From NCBI GenBank assembly GCA_965153355.1, contig OZ231127.1:27590001-27654000 (forward strand): a DNA stretch of 64,000 nt. Direction: 5' to 3'. How positions within the stretch are numbered: position 1 is the stretch's first letter; each line of letters opens with the position of its first letter. Under the pieces are notes generated by a model. It was not told the origin of the DNA. It ran no database searches and saw nothing but the letters and a program-made list of their open reading frames with translations. The translations under genes and the position numbers were made by a program. This document shows, piece by piece, positions 40,599-51,974 of this stretch. The stretch is from Flaccisagitta enflata. Its lineage: Eukaryota > Chaetognatha > Sagittoidea > Aphragmophora.

Positions 40599-40975
40599 GG
40601 GCAGCAGCCCAAAGGGGTCGATGACTTATGCTTTCACACGTGTGGGGATTTTCTCCTCCTCCTCCTCCTTCTCCGCCCCCCCCCCCTCCGCAAAGTCCTA
40701 TCAAATTCTGCCAAATTCTGCCAAATTTTGCCAAATTTTACCAAACTCTGCCAAATTCTACCAAATCTCGTCAAATTTGGCAAAATGCTGCCATATTTTG
40801 CCAATTTTTGCCAAAATCTTTGAAATTCTGCCAATTTCTGCCAAATTTGGCTATCAACCCAGCTACCAGGTGCTATGCTTATTTGTGTGAAAGCATAGGT
40901 CATGGACTCGTTCGGGGCCGCTGCTCTGCACCCTCCCTCATCTTAATCACATGGGCAGACCATCTGACGCTTTTG
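40599..40975. mobile_element. Family B element with 10-12 bp tandem core
   Basis: The left end GGGCAGCAGCCCAAAGGGG is at 40599 and the inverted right end is near 40893-40927 (GGTCATGGACTCGTTCGGGG). The core at 40695-40855 is an array of CAAATTCTGC-like units. The conserved subterminal block is reduced to GGGCAGACCATCTGACG. Confidence 0.65.
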
Positions 40976-41130
40976 CAACTAAAATTTTTTTTTGTTTTGT
41001 TGTCTTTGGCCTCACTGCTGCTGTTGTGACCTCAAATATAGCCTCTGCCCTCTTACATGTGACTGCGGTTGCTACAGTAGACGTCGTCTAGACTTAAAGA
41101 TGTGGGGGAAATCATAATAAGTTAATAAAT
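40976..41130 (-). mobile_element. Remnant of an AGTCGCGTGC-type HINE body
   Basis: TTGTCTTTGGCCTCACTGCT followed by CCTCTGCCCTCTTACATGTGACTGCGG matches the inner body and partner-word region of that subtype, without its ends. Confidence 0.4.
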
Positions 41131-41134
41131 AAAT

Positions 41135-41573
41135 TTATCAGACTGATATTTGGAATATAAACTAAATAAAGAATGTTTTATTAACGATAGGCCTTGGTTG
41201 CCATGAAAACACATTTTCATGTATTTCCGCTAAACTACTAAGATTTTGACAAATGTTTTGAGGGAACATTGCATAAAATTAAATTAGCTACAACTTTCTC
41301 ACAATATATTTTGTAAGAATGTCACTCATTTGGCGGTTGCTAGGGAGCATCACAGGGGTGTCACGCATAGTGCCGCTCCTGAGCAACAGCTAACTAGCAA
41401 CATTCATATATAACATTTTGTGAGAAAGTTTTAGCAAGTTCCATTTGAACAATGTTTCCTCAGAAAATATGTCAAAATATTGATAGCAAAGTAGAAAAAT
41501 ATAAAAATGTATTTCCACAGCAACTGACACAAAAAGTCTTTTTATTAATTTATCTTTTAAATATCAGTCTCTT
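41135..41573. mobile_element. Palindromic MITE, about 440 bp
   Basis: The outer ends GACTGATATTT and AAATATCAGTC are inverted, and the arms of about 200 bp match with divergence (for example TTTTGACAAATGTTTTGAGG against its complement). The centre includes CACAGGGGTGTCACG. No duplication of flanks was identified. Confidence 0.7.
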
Positions 41574-42640
41574 AGGTTCATTTGTCTTCCTATTATGAAT
41601 TCCCCCATGTTACTAAGTTTAGACAAAATGTACTGCATGTTTCTGGCCTTGATTTCATATGAACCATTATCAATATTTTCTGATCTCGTGAAAATTCAAT
41701 AATACTCACTGATAGTTTTGTCCCAAGTTTGACAAATAAAAACCTATCATTCAAGTGTTCTTAATGAGTGTCTGTATGCGCACAGTTAAGTCAGTGTCTT
41801 GTGTAAACGACAGGAACGACAGAGGACACTCTTTAAGGAGGACAAATTTTGATACGTGTAATTTTGGAGTAATTTTGGATGTGTCATTATATTTCCATAA
41901 GAGGGTCTGTCCATCCATCGATGTATCTGTGTCTGTCTGTGTGTCTGTTACACCTGTGCTACAATCATGCAGATGACGCATCGAGTTGCCCGGATGGGCT
42001 TGATGCTCTATAAGTAAGTTAGCTCTGTTTACTTCCGGTTTGATTAGCCAGGCAGGAGAAAGGCCAGGTGGGATATACATGGTTTTACTTTTAGCTGCAT
42101 CAAAATGTAGATTTAAACTGACTTGAGCTATGAATAGACACCTTTGGGGCACATAGCTGAGGTCTGTCTGCTCTCGCTGACTCGGATCACGTGATCACAT
42201 ATACATGCTCTTACCTGCGGTTCATGTCTGTGTAGTTCCAATCTTTGTCACAAATTGCGTCCTTTTCTTAGTATAGAAAGAGGCAATAAAATGGGACCAT
42301 AGGGTAGATAGTACCCTATAGGCTAAACCGAATAATCTTGGCTAACATGAACTTTTTGTTGATCGCTTGTGTCCAAACTATTTATGTTAGAGAGCAGGTC
42401 CCTTTTTGATTGGTTAGTGTAGTACGTCCGGATACATTTAAAGAAGGTCAGACTATTTGTTTCCTAAATTATATATAAATAAAGTCACCCCTTAAGCGGT
42501 GGCGCCAGGGAACCAGTATACAAGGATCTTTTTGAGTTCTGCCTTCTGGACTCTCTTCTTCTTCTTCTTTGGGATTTTTAACGATGATCATACATGAAAA
42601 GGCGAGAGCGAAAAATGAGAGGGAATGAGAGAGAACGAGA
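41574..42640. other. No gene; decayed hairpin element
   Basis: 41890-41999 carries CATAAGAGGGTCTGTCCATC, a GTCTGT core and TGACGCATCGAGTTGCCCGG, a decayed AGATGCG-type element. The rest is unremarkable. Confidence 0.4.
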
Positions 42641-42739
42641 GAGAGAGAGAGAGAGAGATCATATTTATCTATGTTATTTTTGCCAATATTTCTTTCAAGT
42701 TTCAATACTTGTTTGTCTATCGGTCTGTCTCTCTCGTTC

Positions 42740-42750
42740 TCTCTCTCTCA

Positions 42751-42840
<90 letters not shown>
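42740..42840. repeat. (CT)n tract
   Basis: About 90 bp of CT. Confidence 0.96.
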
Positions 42841-42844
<4 letters not shown>

Positions 42845-43385
42845 CTGAGAAGTCATCCAAAAATTGGAAGAGTCAAATACGTAAAACAGATTGGATCACA
42901 CAACTTTACTGAGACGGTTATGGTTACTTGGTTTGGGAAGACGCCAATTGCATTCCTAAACACAGTTTTTTTCCTTTCAATAATTTTTTTTTTCCACTCA
43001 CTTCTATTTTTTTCACATATATAAACATCTTTAACGTGGAAGCAGTTCAGGCAAACTCTATACACAACGGAAAAAACAAGACTGGAAGAAAGATAAACTT
43101 CTCTCTTTCTCTCTTTCGAAAAACGAAATGAGAAAACCAGACTCCAGATATGACGGGAGATAATATGAGAACAGAAAAGCAAACGGATACTGGGTAAAAG
43201 GAGCAGAAGTGGAAGGTTAAAAAATGGAGAAGGAGAAGAAGAAGAAGAGGAAGATGGAGAAGTAGATGAAAAAAGAAGAAGAAGATGATGAAGAAGAGGA
43301 AGTAGATGGAAGAAAAGAAGAAGAAGAAGAAGAAAAGGATGAAAAAGAAGAAGAAGAAGAAAAAGAAGAAAAAGAAGAAAAAAAC

Positions 43386-43532
43386 AAAATGGATACACAT
43401 CAATACCAGTAACCCGGACAGGTGGGCAGGGGCGGAAATGCGCGTTTTCCCACTTTTCAACTCGAGCATGACGGACCGACCGACGGACGGACGGACAGAG
43501 CCTCTTATAGAGTTGCGTGTCCGCAACTAAAA
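43386..43532 (+). mobile_element. HINE-like element, AGTTGCG type
   Basis: The 5' end is diverged (AACAAAATGGATACACATC). GGGCAGGGGCGGAAATGCGC body, GACC/GACG core, and perfect hairpin AGTTGCG-TGTC-CGCAACT at 43511-43528. It corresponds to the left-arm copy at 32539. Confidence 0.85.
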
Positions 43533-44524
43533 AGGAAATCAATATAGATTCTGAACAATGTAAACGGATAATCAGGACTGAATGCTGCAGCCTCATTACG
43601 TGGAAACAAATGATCATCAAGGAAGGGACATACATTAAAATATATAAAGAGATAAATCAATAAGCAAACTTATAAAAGTTCCAACAGTAGAAAAACAAGA
43701 ATAAAACGGACAGAAAGAGGATGAAGAAGCAGTAGAAGTACAAAAGAAGGATTAAATGGAGATGATAAAACTCATTGGGGAGCTTGAAAAGAGTAGAAGA
43801 TAAAAAGAAAAAAAGATAAAAAGAAAAAAGAAGAAGAGAGAGAAAGATGAGACGAAAAAAAGGAAGAAGAGATAAGAAGTTGAAAGAAAAGAAAAAGAAA
43901 ATGATGAAGACAAGAAAAGAAGAAGACGAAGAAGGGGAAAATCGGATTGAACGATCTCTTTCTGAGATCTTCGATTGCAAACAAGATAACAAACTGGTTT
44001 TTTGCTTATCCACCACATGAACGACGCTGAGCTAAACCTCTTCATTTAATAATGACCCTCGAAGATGAAAAAACAAATGGAAATAAGATACCGCTGGTAC
44101 CAACAGACGAACAGACAAAAATCCTGCTAATGAACAGATGGTCCGAATGATGGACTGACCCATCGTAGCTATGGAGAACGCACGGTTCGCGAGGAAACAG
44201 CCGATATAAGAATAAGGCAGACCAGCCACGCGCTGACGCTATCATGATTCATACTGATGACCAAACCGACAAATAACGGAATTGACGATTAAGTCTTTGA
44301 AGAAAGGCGAAGAGACGCTACATGCACGCGCATGAGACAGTCTAGTGGTGCATCTGCGAGATGAAAAGAAGATTCTAAGCGCATTAACGATAGACATAAC
44401 AGAGATTGCGCCTTACATAAATACTTCGCGCATGCGCGTAGTTAATTGACTGGCAACTGATTGGCACAAGGTACGCGAAGGTAAAAAATAACAAAAATAC
44501 AACCAACATTGCCACATGGAAGAG

Positions 44525-44577
<53 letters not shown>

Positions 44578-44813
44578 AAAAGAATGTAGAAAAAGAAAAG
44601 AAGAAAAGAGAAAGAAAGAAAAGAGGAAAGAAAGAAAAAAGAACGAGGGAAAGAGGAAAGGTTTGGCGTCACAAAAAAAAAAAAAGAAAAAAGAAAGAAC
44701 CAAAGTGAATTGCGCGCGCATATTTATATTTGCCGCCCATAAAGATAAGGCAAAGAAAAGAACAATGGGGCTCGGGAGGGGCTCTAATTGGGAAGAAAGA
44801 GTCCGTATCTTTT

Positions 44814-44845
<32 letters not shown>

Positions 44846-44980
44846 GAGAGAGGCACTTGACAATCGGCTCCAAGACGATGATTCTCTCCAACATCACCGA
44901 CCGAGACGGAGACAGAGACAAAGATTATCTCTATCTCTCTCTGACGGTGTATGAAGGGCATGAAACCAGATGAGGCGTCC

Positions 44981-45039
<59 letters not shown>

Positions 45040-45040
45040 A
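44525..45040. repeat. Several (GA)n tracts
   Basis: GA runs at about 44529-44576, 44815-44852 and 44984-45038, all shorter than the matching CT tracts of the left arm. Confidence 0.9.
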
Positions 45041-45208
45041 TGCGGGTGCGCAGGGGCAGCGATGAGATAGCTTACGTAGATGAGTATTTGGGCATATGCG
45101 TTGATGTAAAAACCGCCCTTGATAACAGAACTAACTGTTACGGATAGACTGACGAGTGACGAACGGACCGAGCGATGGGTTATAGAGTCGCGTAGACTTG
45201 AAAAGACG
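45041..45208 (+). mobile_element. Decayed HINE-like element (right-arm copy)
   Basis: GCATGCGGGTGCGCAGGGGC start after loss of the AACAAGG end, GACC/GACG remnants, and a broken hairpin AGTCGCGTAGACTTG. Confidence 0.6.
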
Positions 45209-45451
45209 CGAAAAAGCATCCCTGGCCTTGTAAAACGATTGTTGGTTTGGCACTCGTAAATCCTCCTCTTGAAGCAAAGAAATATATGAGTGTCATTATA
45301 AGATTTTTTTGTTTGCTTGGGCGAAATAAAAAAGAGGAGCAATCATATTCACAAAAGGGGGTCAGTCGAGACTTAACAACCGGACAGTTTTATAGACTCC
45401 AGATAGTACGTACATCCAACGGCGCCCGGACTAAACGGGTCGAAAATCACT

Positions 45452-45452
<1 letters not shown>

Positions 45453-45542
<90 letters not shown>
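45453..45542. repeat. Compound (CT)n(CA)n
   Basis: About 67 bp CT and 22 bp CA, the mirror of 30279-30391. Confidence 0.95.
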
Positions 45543-47245
45543 AAAAAAAAAAAACGCTCTATCAAACGCACGCACACATGCACGCGCGATCAAACCACAT
45601 ATATACTCCTCTCCTCCTTTATTCACTCTTCATGTTTGAAAAGGGGATGTCATTTAAATTCTTTCAATGAATACAGACGATGAAACTGTAAAAGATTTTA
45701 CCATAATTTTCCCATGAATCTTATTTTTTGTCAAAAGTCGATGATGATTGATGTTAACTAATTTCAGTTTTCCGTCTCTTAAAAAAAAAGGAAAAAAGGC
45801 AAAAAAGCAAAAAAAAAAAAAAAAAAAGAAAGGCCGAGAACATACAGGCAAACCAACTGATCCATACTTCAAATATTGCTCGCAAAGAAGGATACAATTT
45901 CTATAACTGCCTTGGTCGCGTGCGGTTAGGCAGGGTCAGTGATCCTGAACGCTATAGGAGACATGAGCCCAAAAAACCGACGGACCAAGAGACTGGGCGA
46001 CAGACAGAACGACATCGTGACTGGGAGAGACAAATGCATGCAACAAAAAGTATGACTGAATGAAATTGGATGCTCATTTCTCTGAATTGTGAAAATCGTT
46101 GAATGTTTTTTAATTCTTCCTGTTTTAATGGGATTTTCAAGGGATAAACTTCTAAATTACATTTGGTCGTCCTCACAACATGACCCATTTATGTCAAAAG
46201 AATACTTCCTGCCGGTTGCTAAAATGATGGATGAATTTCACTTCAAGTGAAGATTGAAAACAAGAATGATTTCGTTCCGGAATCAGTTAAACATCAGATA
46301 AAGAAAACAAATCAAAATGGCCGTGACTTACGAACCAGGTCGAAAATGATCTATGTGCCATTACCTTTTACTCCAATGACCTTTAGATAGATCAACGCTT
46401 ACTATTATGGAAATATCGAAATGTAATGAATTTTACACTTGAACCCCACAGTAACGAATGTCAAGGGAGTTGAAGGGACAAACAAATATTGACTGTTATA
46501 GGCGGATTTCCCTTACTCTTGCAAAATAGAAAAAAAATGTCAGAGACTGAGATTTTACATCTTGGTTTAGACGGATTTTATATCTGTTTTTAGCGGATTT
46601 CCCTTACTCTAGCATCCATTAAAACAGGATATTAAGGAGGACAAAAGCAGACTAACTGATTGATCGATGGAATGACCAAAAATGAGCGTTTTCGTTTCTC
46701 GTGACGTAAAAAAGATTTCGACCTCGCTTTTTTTGTTTTGTCTAGGAAATGACGCGAGAAAAAAAAAAATTTGTTTACATGAAATCTAAAATAAGTATGT
46801 TTTGGACATTGAACAATATACATACATCGTATTATGTCTTATCGTATTTTCATTTTCATGTTAATGTGGCGCCTCGACGAAACTTTCGATCATGAATTGA
46901 CGATGCCCTTTAATTTTTCCACCCATCCATCCTTCCATCCATCCAACCAACCATCCATCCATCCCTCCATCCATCCATCCATTCATAAATCCCTGCATCC
47001 GTTGGATCCTTTTACCGTAACCCACATAGCAAGTTATCGCTTCCGACACTTTAAATTGGATGAGTTAAAGGATTAAAATTTCAAGCTCTTTGAAGCCTGT
47101 AAAAACATAAGTCGGTTTCTATCGGTAGAAAAAAATAACTCATTTTATAATCCTAAATTTTATAGTCTGTCTCTTATAATTTTATCATTCTTTTTTATAA
47201 TGCCGAGTGAATGGAAAAGCGCGGTTGGGTGGCGCCTTGACTTAC

Positions 47246-47342
47246 CGCGGACCGATTCGATCCGAACGAAAAGAAAGACGAAGAAATTGACGAGAATCAA
47301 TTGAGACTGAAATCCGACTTTGAAATTGCCCCCGTTCCACAT
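47246..47342 (-). CDS. Candidate first coding exon with signal peptide (right-arm copy)
   Basis: Same 97-bp exon as 28391-28487: ATG at 47342, hydrophobic leader, donor CGCG|GTAAGT at 47246/47245, phase 1. Retention of length, start and donor amid a diverged background supports real coding use. On this strand the next exons would lie to the left, but none with a matching phase was recognised. Confidence 0.5.
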
Positions 47343-47839
47343 CTTCGCTTTAGAGTAAATATGTCATCTATATTCAGGCTTTCCGTGGATTTACGTTGTG
47401 GTTGGCATTTATGAGGTTGCCGAGGAAAATGGGGGTAATCTTCCCGTGTTGACGATGACGATGATGACGATGATGATGATGTTGAGTGACAGACGGAAGA
47501 CAGTACAAGGAGGAGGTAAAAAGTTATGTTTCTTTTCCGTGGAAATGTATTTTTCCTTTCATCGCCCTAATCCTATTTGTGTAGGCCGCGTTGCGAAAGA
47601 CGGGAGAGAAAAAAGAGACAAAACGTCAATAGGGCGTTATTCATATCGAGTCGAAAACGTCATTTGTACACAAAAGAGAGTTCCGGAGTTATCCAGATCG
47701 TCCTTTTCACGTTCAAAGTTTGTGCCATTCTGTTTGGTTTTTTTTCTCTCCTTTAGTTGCCGTAGACTATAGGTCTATATGGAGTGACGGCAGGAGAGAC
47801 AGAGAGTAGCTGTGGATAACGATCAACGAATGAACAATA

Positions 47840-48288
47840 AACAAGGTCATTAGACCTAAGTCGCGTGCGTCGGCACTTTCAAATAAAGTCAGGCAGACAG
47901 ACAGACAAACATTTTTTTTTCAAATAGACATTTGAAATAGTTATTTACCACTCCAAGTTTCTTTTCCAGTATAGACATGAAAAACGCGATAAAAAACCTC
48001 TAAAACGACTTTGACGGCCGGCCGGTGACGGACGGACGGACAGACGGACAGATGGATGGACAGACAGACAGACGATGACGGATGGGACAGATGAACAGAC
48101 GAACAGACAGACAGACCAGACGAACGAACAGACAGACGAGACGGGCAGACGGGCAGGCGAACGAACGCAAACGAACGGGCGGACGGACAGACAGACCAGA
48201 CGGACGAAGACAGACACGAGACAGACAGACGACAGACGAACGACAGACCGAAAAGTGGTTTATAGAGTTGCGTAGCACGCGACTAAAA
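47840..48288 (+). mobile_element. HINE-like element, AGTCGCGTGC type, expanded core
   Basis: AACAAGGTCATTAGACC start, word AGTCGCGTGC just inside, long irregular GACA/GACG/GAAC core (about 48018-48250), and hairpin AGTTGCGTAGCACGCGACT at 48266-48284 followed by AAAA. The left-arm allele is 257 bp against 449 bp here. Confidence 0.88.
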
Positions 48289-48523
48289 ACGCCAATGATT
48301 TAACGATGTCGATGACGATGCAAATTACGATGACGGGAGTGGGTTGAAAGACGTTGCTTTCCGCTTTGGCTTTTTATCTTCTCTCATATTCCGCGTTTTG
48401 TTGTTTCTCTGCCTACTTTTTTTCTCTCTTTAAAGTCGCGATGAGTTCATCGAATTTTGAGATGAGCGAGTTTGACAGAAATCCCGAGAAAAACACAGAC
48501 GTTGTTGGATTTCGCCGCGGCCG

Positions 48524-48530
<7 letters not shown>

Positions 48531-48580
<50 letters not shown>
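48531..48580. repeat. (GA)n tract
   Basis: About 50 bp. The left-arm counterpart near 27392 is only about 16 bp. Confidence 0.95.
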
Positions 48581-48582
<2 letters not shown>

Positions 48583-49077
48583 GACGAACCAAAAAAAAAA
48601 AAAAAAAAAGGACGATGATGAGGGCGGCGGCGGGCGGGTTGTAGTGGCGGTGGCGGTAGGGAAATGTCGGCGGCATTGAGAGAGAGAATACCGAGAAAAA
48701 GAGAAAACAAGGAAAAGACAAGAAATTATCATTGCGTGGAGGAAGAGGAAGGGGAAGACGGAGAAGGAGAAAGAGGGAGAGGATGAAGAGAACATTCATC
48801 AATACATTTACTTATAAATATATCGGGATTTCTTTTTCTCTCTCCTCTTTTTTTTTTCGTTTTCTTCTTCTTTTTCTTCCTCTTTCTAGATGCGCCCTCG
48901 CATCTCTAAAAGAGGTCATGTCTGTTTGTTTGTCGGTTGTTTGGTCGGTTGGTTAGTCTGTCCGTCATACAAATGTTTAAATCCCAATATCTGAGGCTCC
49001 TTCATACCAATATCTGAGGCTCTTTCATACCAAAACCAGAACCAACTATCTCTCTCACGCATTATTTCATTCATTTG

Positions 49078-49162
49078 ATCATTCATTCATTCATTCATTC
49101 ATTCATTCCTTCCTTCCTTCCTTCCTTCCTTCCTTCCTTCCTTCCTTCCTTCCTTCCTTCAT
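49078..49162. repeat. (CATT)n and (CCTT)n tracts
   Basis: Short CATT run followed by about 50 bp of CCTT. Confidence 0.93.
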
Positions 49163-49167
49163 TAATA

Positions 49168-49278
49168 AACAAGACCATTCGATCATTACGGACCAATGCA
49201 ACGGACAGACGGACCGACAGACGGACGGACCGACGGACGGACAAAGCCTCTTATAGATTTGCGTGTCCGCAACTAAAA
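49168..49278 (+). mobile_element. HINE-like element, AGTTGCG type, internally deleted
   Basis: AACAAGACC start. Relative to the left-arm allele about 55 bp of the 5' body, including the subterminal word, are missing. GACC/GACG core, and hairpin ATTTGCGTGTCCGCAACT at 49257-49274. Confidence 0.78.
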
Positions 49279-49326
49279 ATGCTCGATCAAAGAGGACGCA
49301 TCATTGGCCTACTGGGCCTTGTTTTT

Positions 49327-49463
49327 AGTCGCGGTCACGCGACTCTACACCTTGCCGTGTCGGTCGGTCCATCCCAATTTTATTTTTGGAATCGTGAGCG
49401 GTTTTCGTATTACAGCTCCTGCCCAACCATCCGCGACTGTCTTGCCGTGTATCCGGCCTTGTT
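49327..49463 (-). mobile_element. HINE-like element, AGTCGCG type
   Basis: Hairpin AGTCGCG-GTCA-CGCGACT at 49327-49344, very short GTCGGTCGG core, partner word ATCCGCGACTG near 49428, and end GCCGTGTATCCGGCCTTGTT at 49463. It abuts the preceding element's end with three T between. Confidence 0.9.
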
Positions 49464-49529
49464 TTTCTATTTCTTTTACACTTTTTGGGAATTTGTTTGC
49501 CATGCAATAGATCTGGCTCAATTTTACGC

Positions 49530-49618
49530 ACAAAAAAAAATAACGCCACCTATGGACTGACAGACGGGCCTATGGACAGACAAGGCCTTTTATAGAAATG
49601 CGAGGACGCATTTAAGAT
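49530..49618 (+). mobile_element. HINE-like 3' end with compensatory hairpin AAATGCG/CGCATTT
   Basis: GACAGACGGGCCTATGGACAG core, TTTTATAGA, and hairpin AAATGCG-AGGA-CGCATTT at 49596-49613. Both arms differ from the AGATGCG/CGCATCT type by one paired change, so the stem is intact. Confidence 0.75.
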
Positions 49619-49745
49619 AGAGACAGAAAAAAAAAAAGAACGGTAGGGAGGAATGACAGAAAGGCTGGAAGAAAGGTAAAAATGAAATAATTGATAACGG
49701 ACAAAGTAATGAATGAATTAAGTAATGAATTATGAAAAATGTAAT

Positions 49746-50845
49746 CAAAAAATGAACGAATGAATAAATGAATGAATAGATGATGAATGAATGAATGAAA
49801 GAATGAATGAACTAATGAAGCACTGACTAACCAACAATAGAAAAAGAAGAAACTACAAACAAGGATCCTTTTGTCATTTTCTTCATTGACCCATGGGGTC
49901 AATGAATGACTAAAAACAAAAGAGAAAGATAATCATTGTGTCTCTCTCTCTCTCCTATTCAAAGTAGTTTTGTTTGAGAGTCACTTCATATTCACGATCG
50001 AAGTGATGGACGAGTTATGATTGACGTGGATGATAACCATCACGATTGGGGATCATTGGGATATTGGGATTGGGATGATGATGAGGATTGAGGATGGTTC
50101 TTTTTGTGTGTGTGTGTGATTGACCGAAATCTGGTCACGCGCCCGCAAGATCCCCGATTGGTGGATCTCTCTCTGTCTTGGCCTTCAGGTGGTTTATTTT
50201 CAACGTCAGTGATAGGAGAGAGAGAGAGAGAGAGAGACAGAGAGAGAGGCAGAGAGAGAGAGACCGTCAATTACACAGAGCTATATGGGAATAAATCGTT
50301 GTCATATCTGGTCGCTGTGTGGCCACATAATCATCGTTATCGTTATCGACTTCATTTCTTGGTTGTGTGAGGTCATATAATCGAAACGATGATGGCAATG
50401 ACTTAGCTACGATGGTGGCTTTATGTGAGGCAGGTGGCCGCCGCACGTTCACGATATCTGCGTTATCTGAGTCGCGGTCAGTCCTTCCGATTTTGCACTT
50501 CGTATCGTCCGTCCGAGCCGCATCCCCCCCCTTTTCCGGTATCGGTTGAATTCTTCACGCATCTGCCCGTGATATGAGGTGCAGGTGCGGGAGTGTAACA
50601 TATCGGTCCCACATGTTAGTCTTCTTACTCTTTAGCCTCGTTTCCTGTCGATCAACATTTATTCTTAAGCGATGTTATTCGCATCTTCGCAAATGTTTGT
50701 ACATTCTTTCTTCTTTTTTCTTCTCCTACACTTCTTCGTTCTCGTGTTCTTCTTCTTTCACTTATTCCCCTGTCTCTATTCTTTTCTTTTTCCGCCTCTT
50801 TTTTCTCTCCTTTTTTCCTTTCCCTTTTTCATTGCTTCCTGTTCT
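49746..50845. other. No gene seen
   Basis: AATG-rich start, short GA and GT runs near 50105 and 50219. A hydrophobic frame from about 50574 runs into trinucleotide repeats and has no supported splice site. Confidence 0.35.
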
Positions 50846-50971
50846 TTTTCATCTTCTTCTTCTTCTTCTTCTTCTTCTTCTTCTTCTTCTTCTTCTTCTT
50901 CTTCTTCTTCTTCTTCTTCTTCTTCTTCTTCTTCCTCTTCCTCTTCTTCTTCTTCTTCTTCTTCTTCTTCT

Positions 50972-51006
<35 letters not shown>

Positions 51007-51102
51007 TTCTTCCTCTTCTTCTTCTTTTTCTTCTTCTCATTCTTCTTCTTGTTCTTTTTCTTCTCCCTTCTATTCTTTGTTTTTGTTGTTGTTGTTATTG
51101 TT

Positions 51103-51138
<36 letters not shown>

Positions 51139-51140
51139 GC

Positions 51141-51219
<79 letters not shown>

Positions 51220-51405
51220 GCTGTTGTTGTTGTTGTTGCTGTTGTTGTTGTTGTTGTTGTTCTTCTTCTTCTCCTCCTTCTTCTTCTTCTTCTTCTTTTT
51301 CTTTTTCTTTTTCTTTTTCTTTCTCTTTTTCTTTCTCTTTTTCTTTTTCCTTTTCCTTTTCCTTTTCCTTTTTTTTTCTTTTTCTTCTTCTTCTTCTTCT
51401 TCTCT
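50846..51405. repeat. Compound (CTT)n-(TTG)n-(CTTTTT)n block
   Basis: About 200 bp of CTT with CTC variants, about 180 bp of TTG with CTG variants, then about 120 bp of CTT/CTTTTT/CCTTTT. Nearly purine-free on the + strand apart from G in TTG. Confidence 0.96.
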
Positions 51406-51524
51406 TCATCTTTTTTCTTCTTCCTCCACTTCTCGTCTTTCCCATTTACTGGGCTTTCAGAACAATTCTGAGTACAAATTCACATAATTGTGGGGTTTTC
51501 AGCCACTTTGCGAAGTGTTGGTGT

Positions 51525-51971
51525 TAAAAAACATATATCAAGCAAAAATGAAATCATTCCCCAAGCGCTTTTTGAATAATCTTGAAAAAAAAAAAAAAAA
51601 CTGGAACCATTTTCAATGCAGATTCTAGCAAGTTGTATTGACTCATTTTCTGATTTCATATTGTTAATCCTTGTAAAATTCCCTTTCATTTGATAGGTCG
51701 CACTGTATACTTTTATAAAGAATTAAAGTTTTCATTTTTTTGGTCACCGTTTCAAAATCTAACGGTGGCTCAATAAATGAAAAATTTAATTCTTTACAAA
51801 AGCATAGAGTTTGACTTATCAAATAAAAGGGAATTTTGCAAGGATTTTAATACGGAATCAGAGTATGAGTCAATACAACTCGGTAGAATCTGCATTGAAA
51901 ATGGCTCTAATCTTTTCCTATTTTCAAGATTTCTCAAAAAGTGCTGGGGAATGATTTTATTTCCACTACAT
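51525..51971. repeat. Inverted repeat
   Basis: 51540-51700 and about 51800-51965 are inverted copies with divergence (AATGCAGATTCTAGCAAG against its complement). The left copy ends in GGTCGCACTGTATAC, a terminus of the Tc1/mariner-like element that begins at 51975. The left copy may therefore be a fragment of the same family. Confidence 0.7.
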
Positions 51972-51974
51972 ATA

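Larger units (their letters stand above)
48888..49323 (-). mobile_element. HINE-like element, AGATGCG type, with nested inserts
   Basis: Hairpin AGATGCG-CCCT-CGCATCT at 48888-48905, GTCTGT/GTCGGT core, and far end GGACGCATCATTGGCCTACT then GGGCCTTGTT at 49323. Inside are CATT/CCTT repeats and an oppositely oriented AGTTGCG element (49168-49278). Confidence 0.75.
43147..49745. repeat. Right arm of the 7-kb inverted duplication
   Basis: Reverse-complement match to 26144-33152. It begins at CCAGATATGACGGGAGATAA, the complement of the last bases before the right gap, and ends near 49745. It is continuous with flanking sequence without gaps, so it is the better placed copy. Confidence 0.88.
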
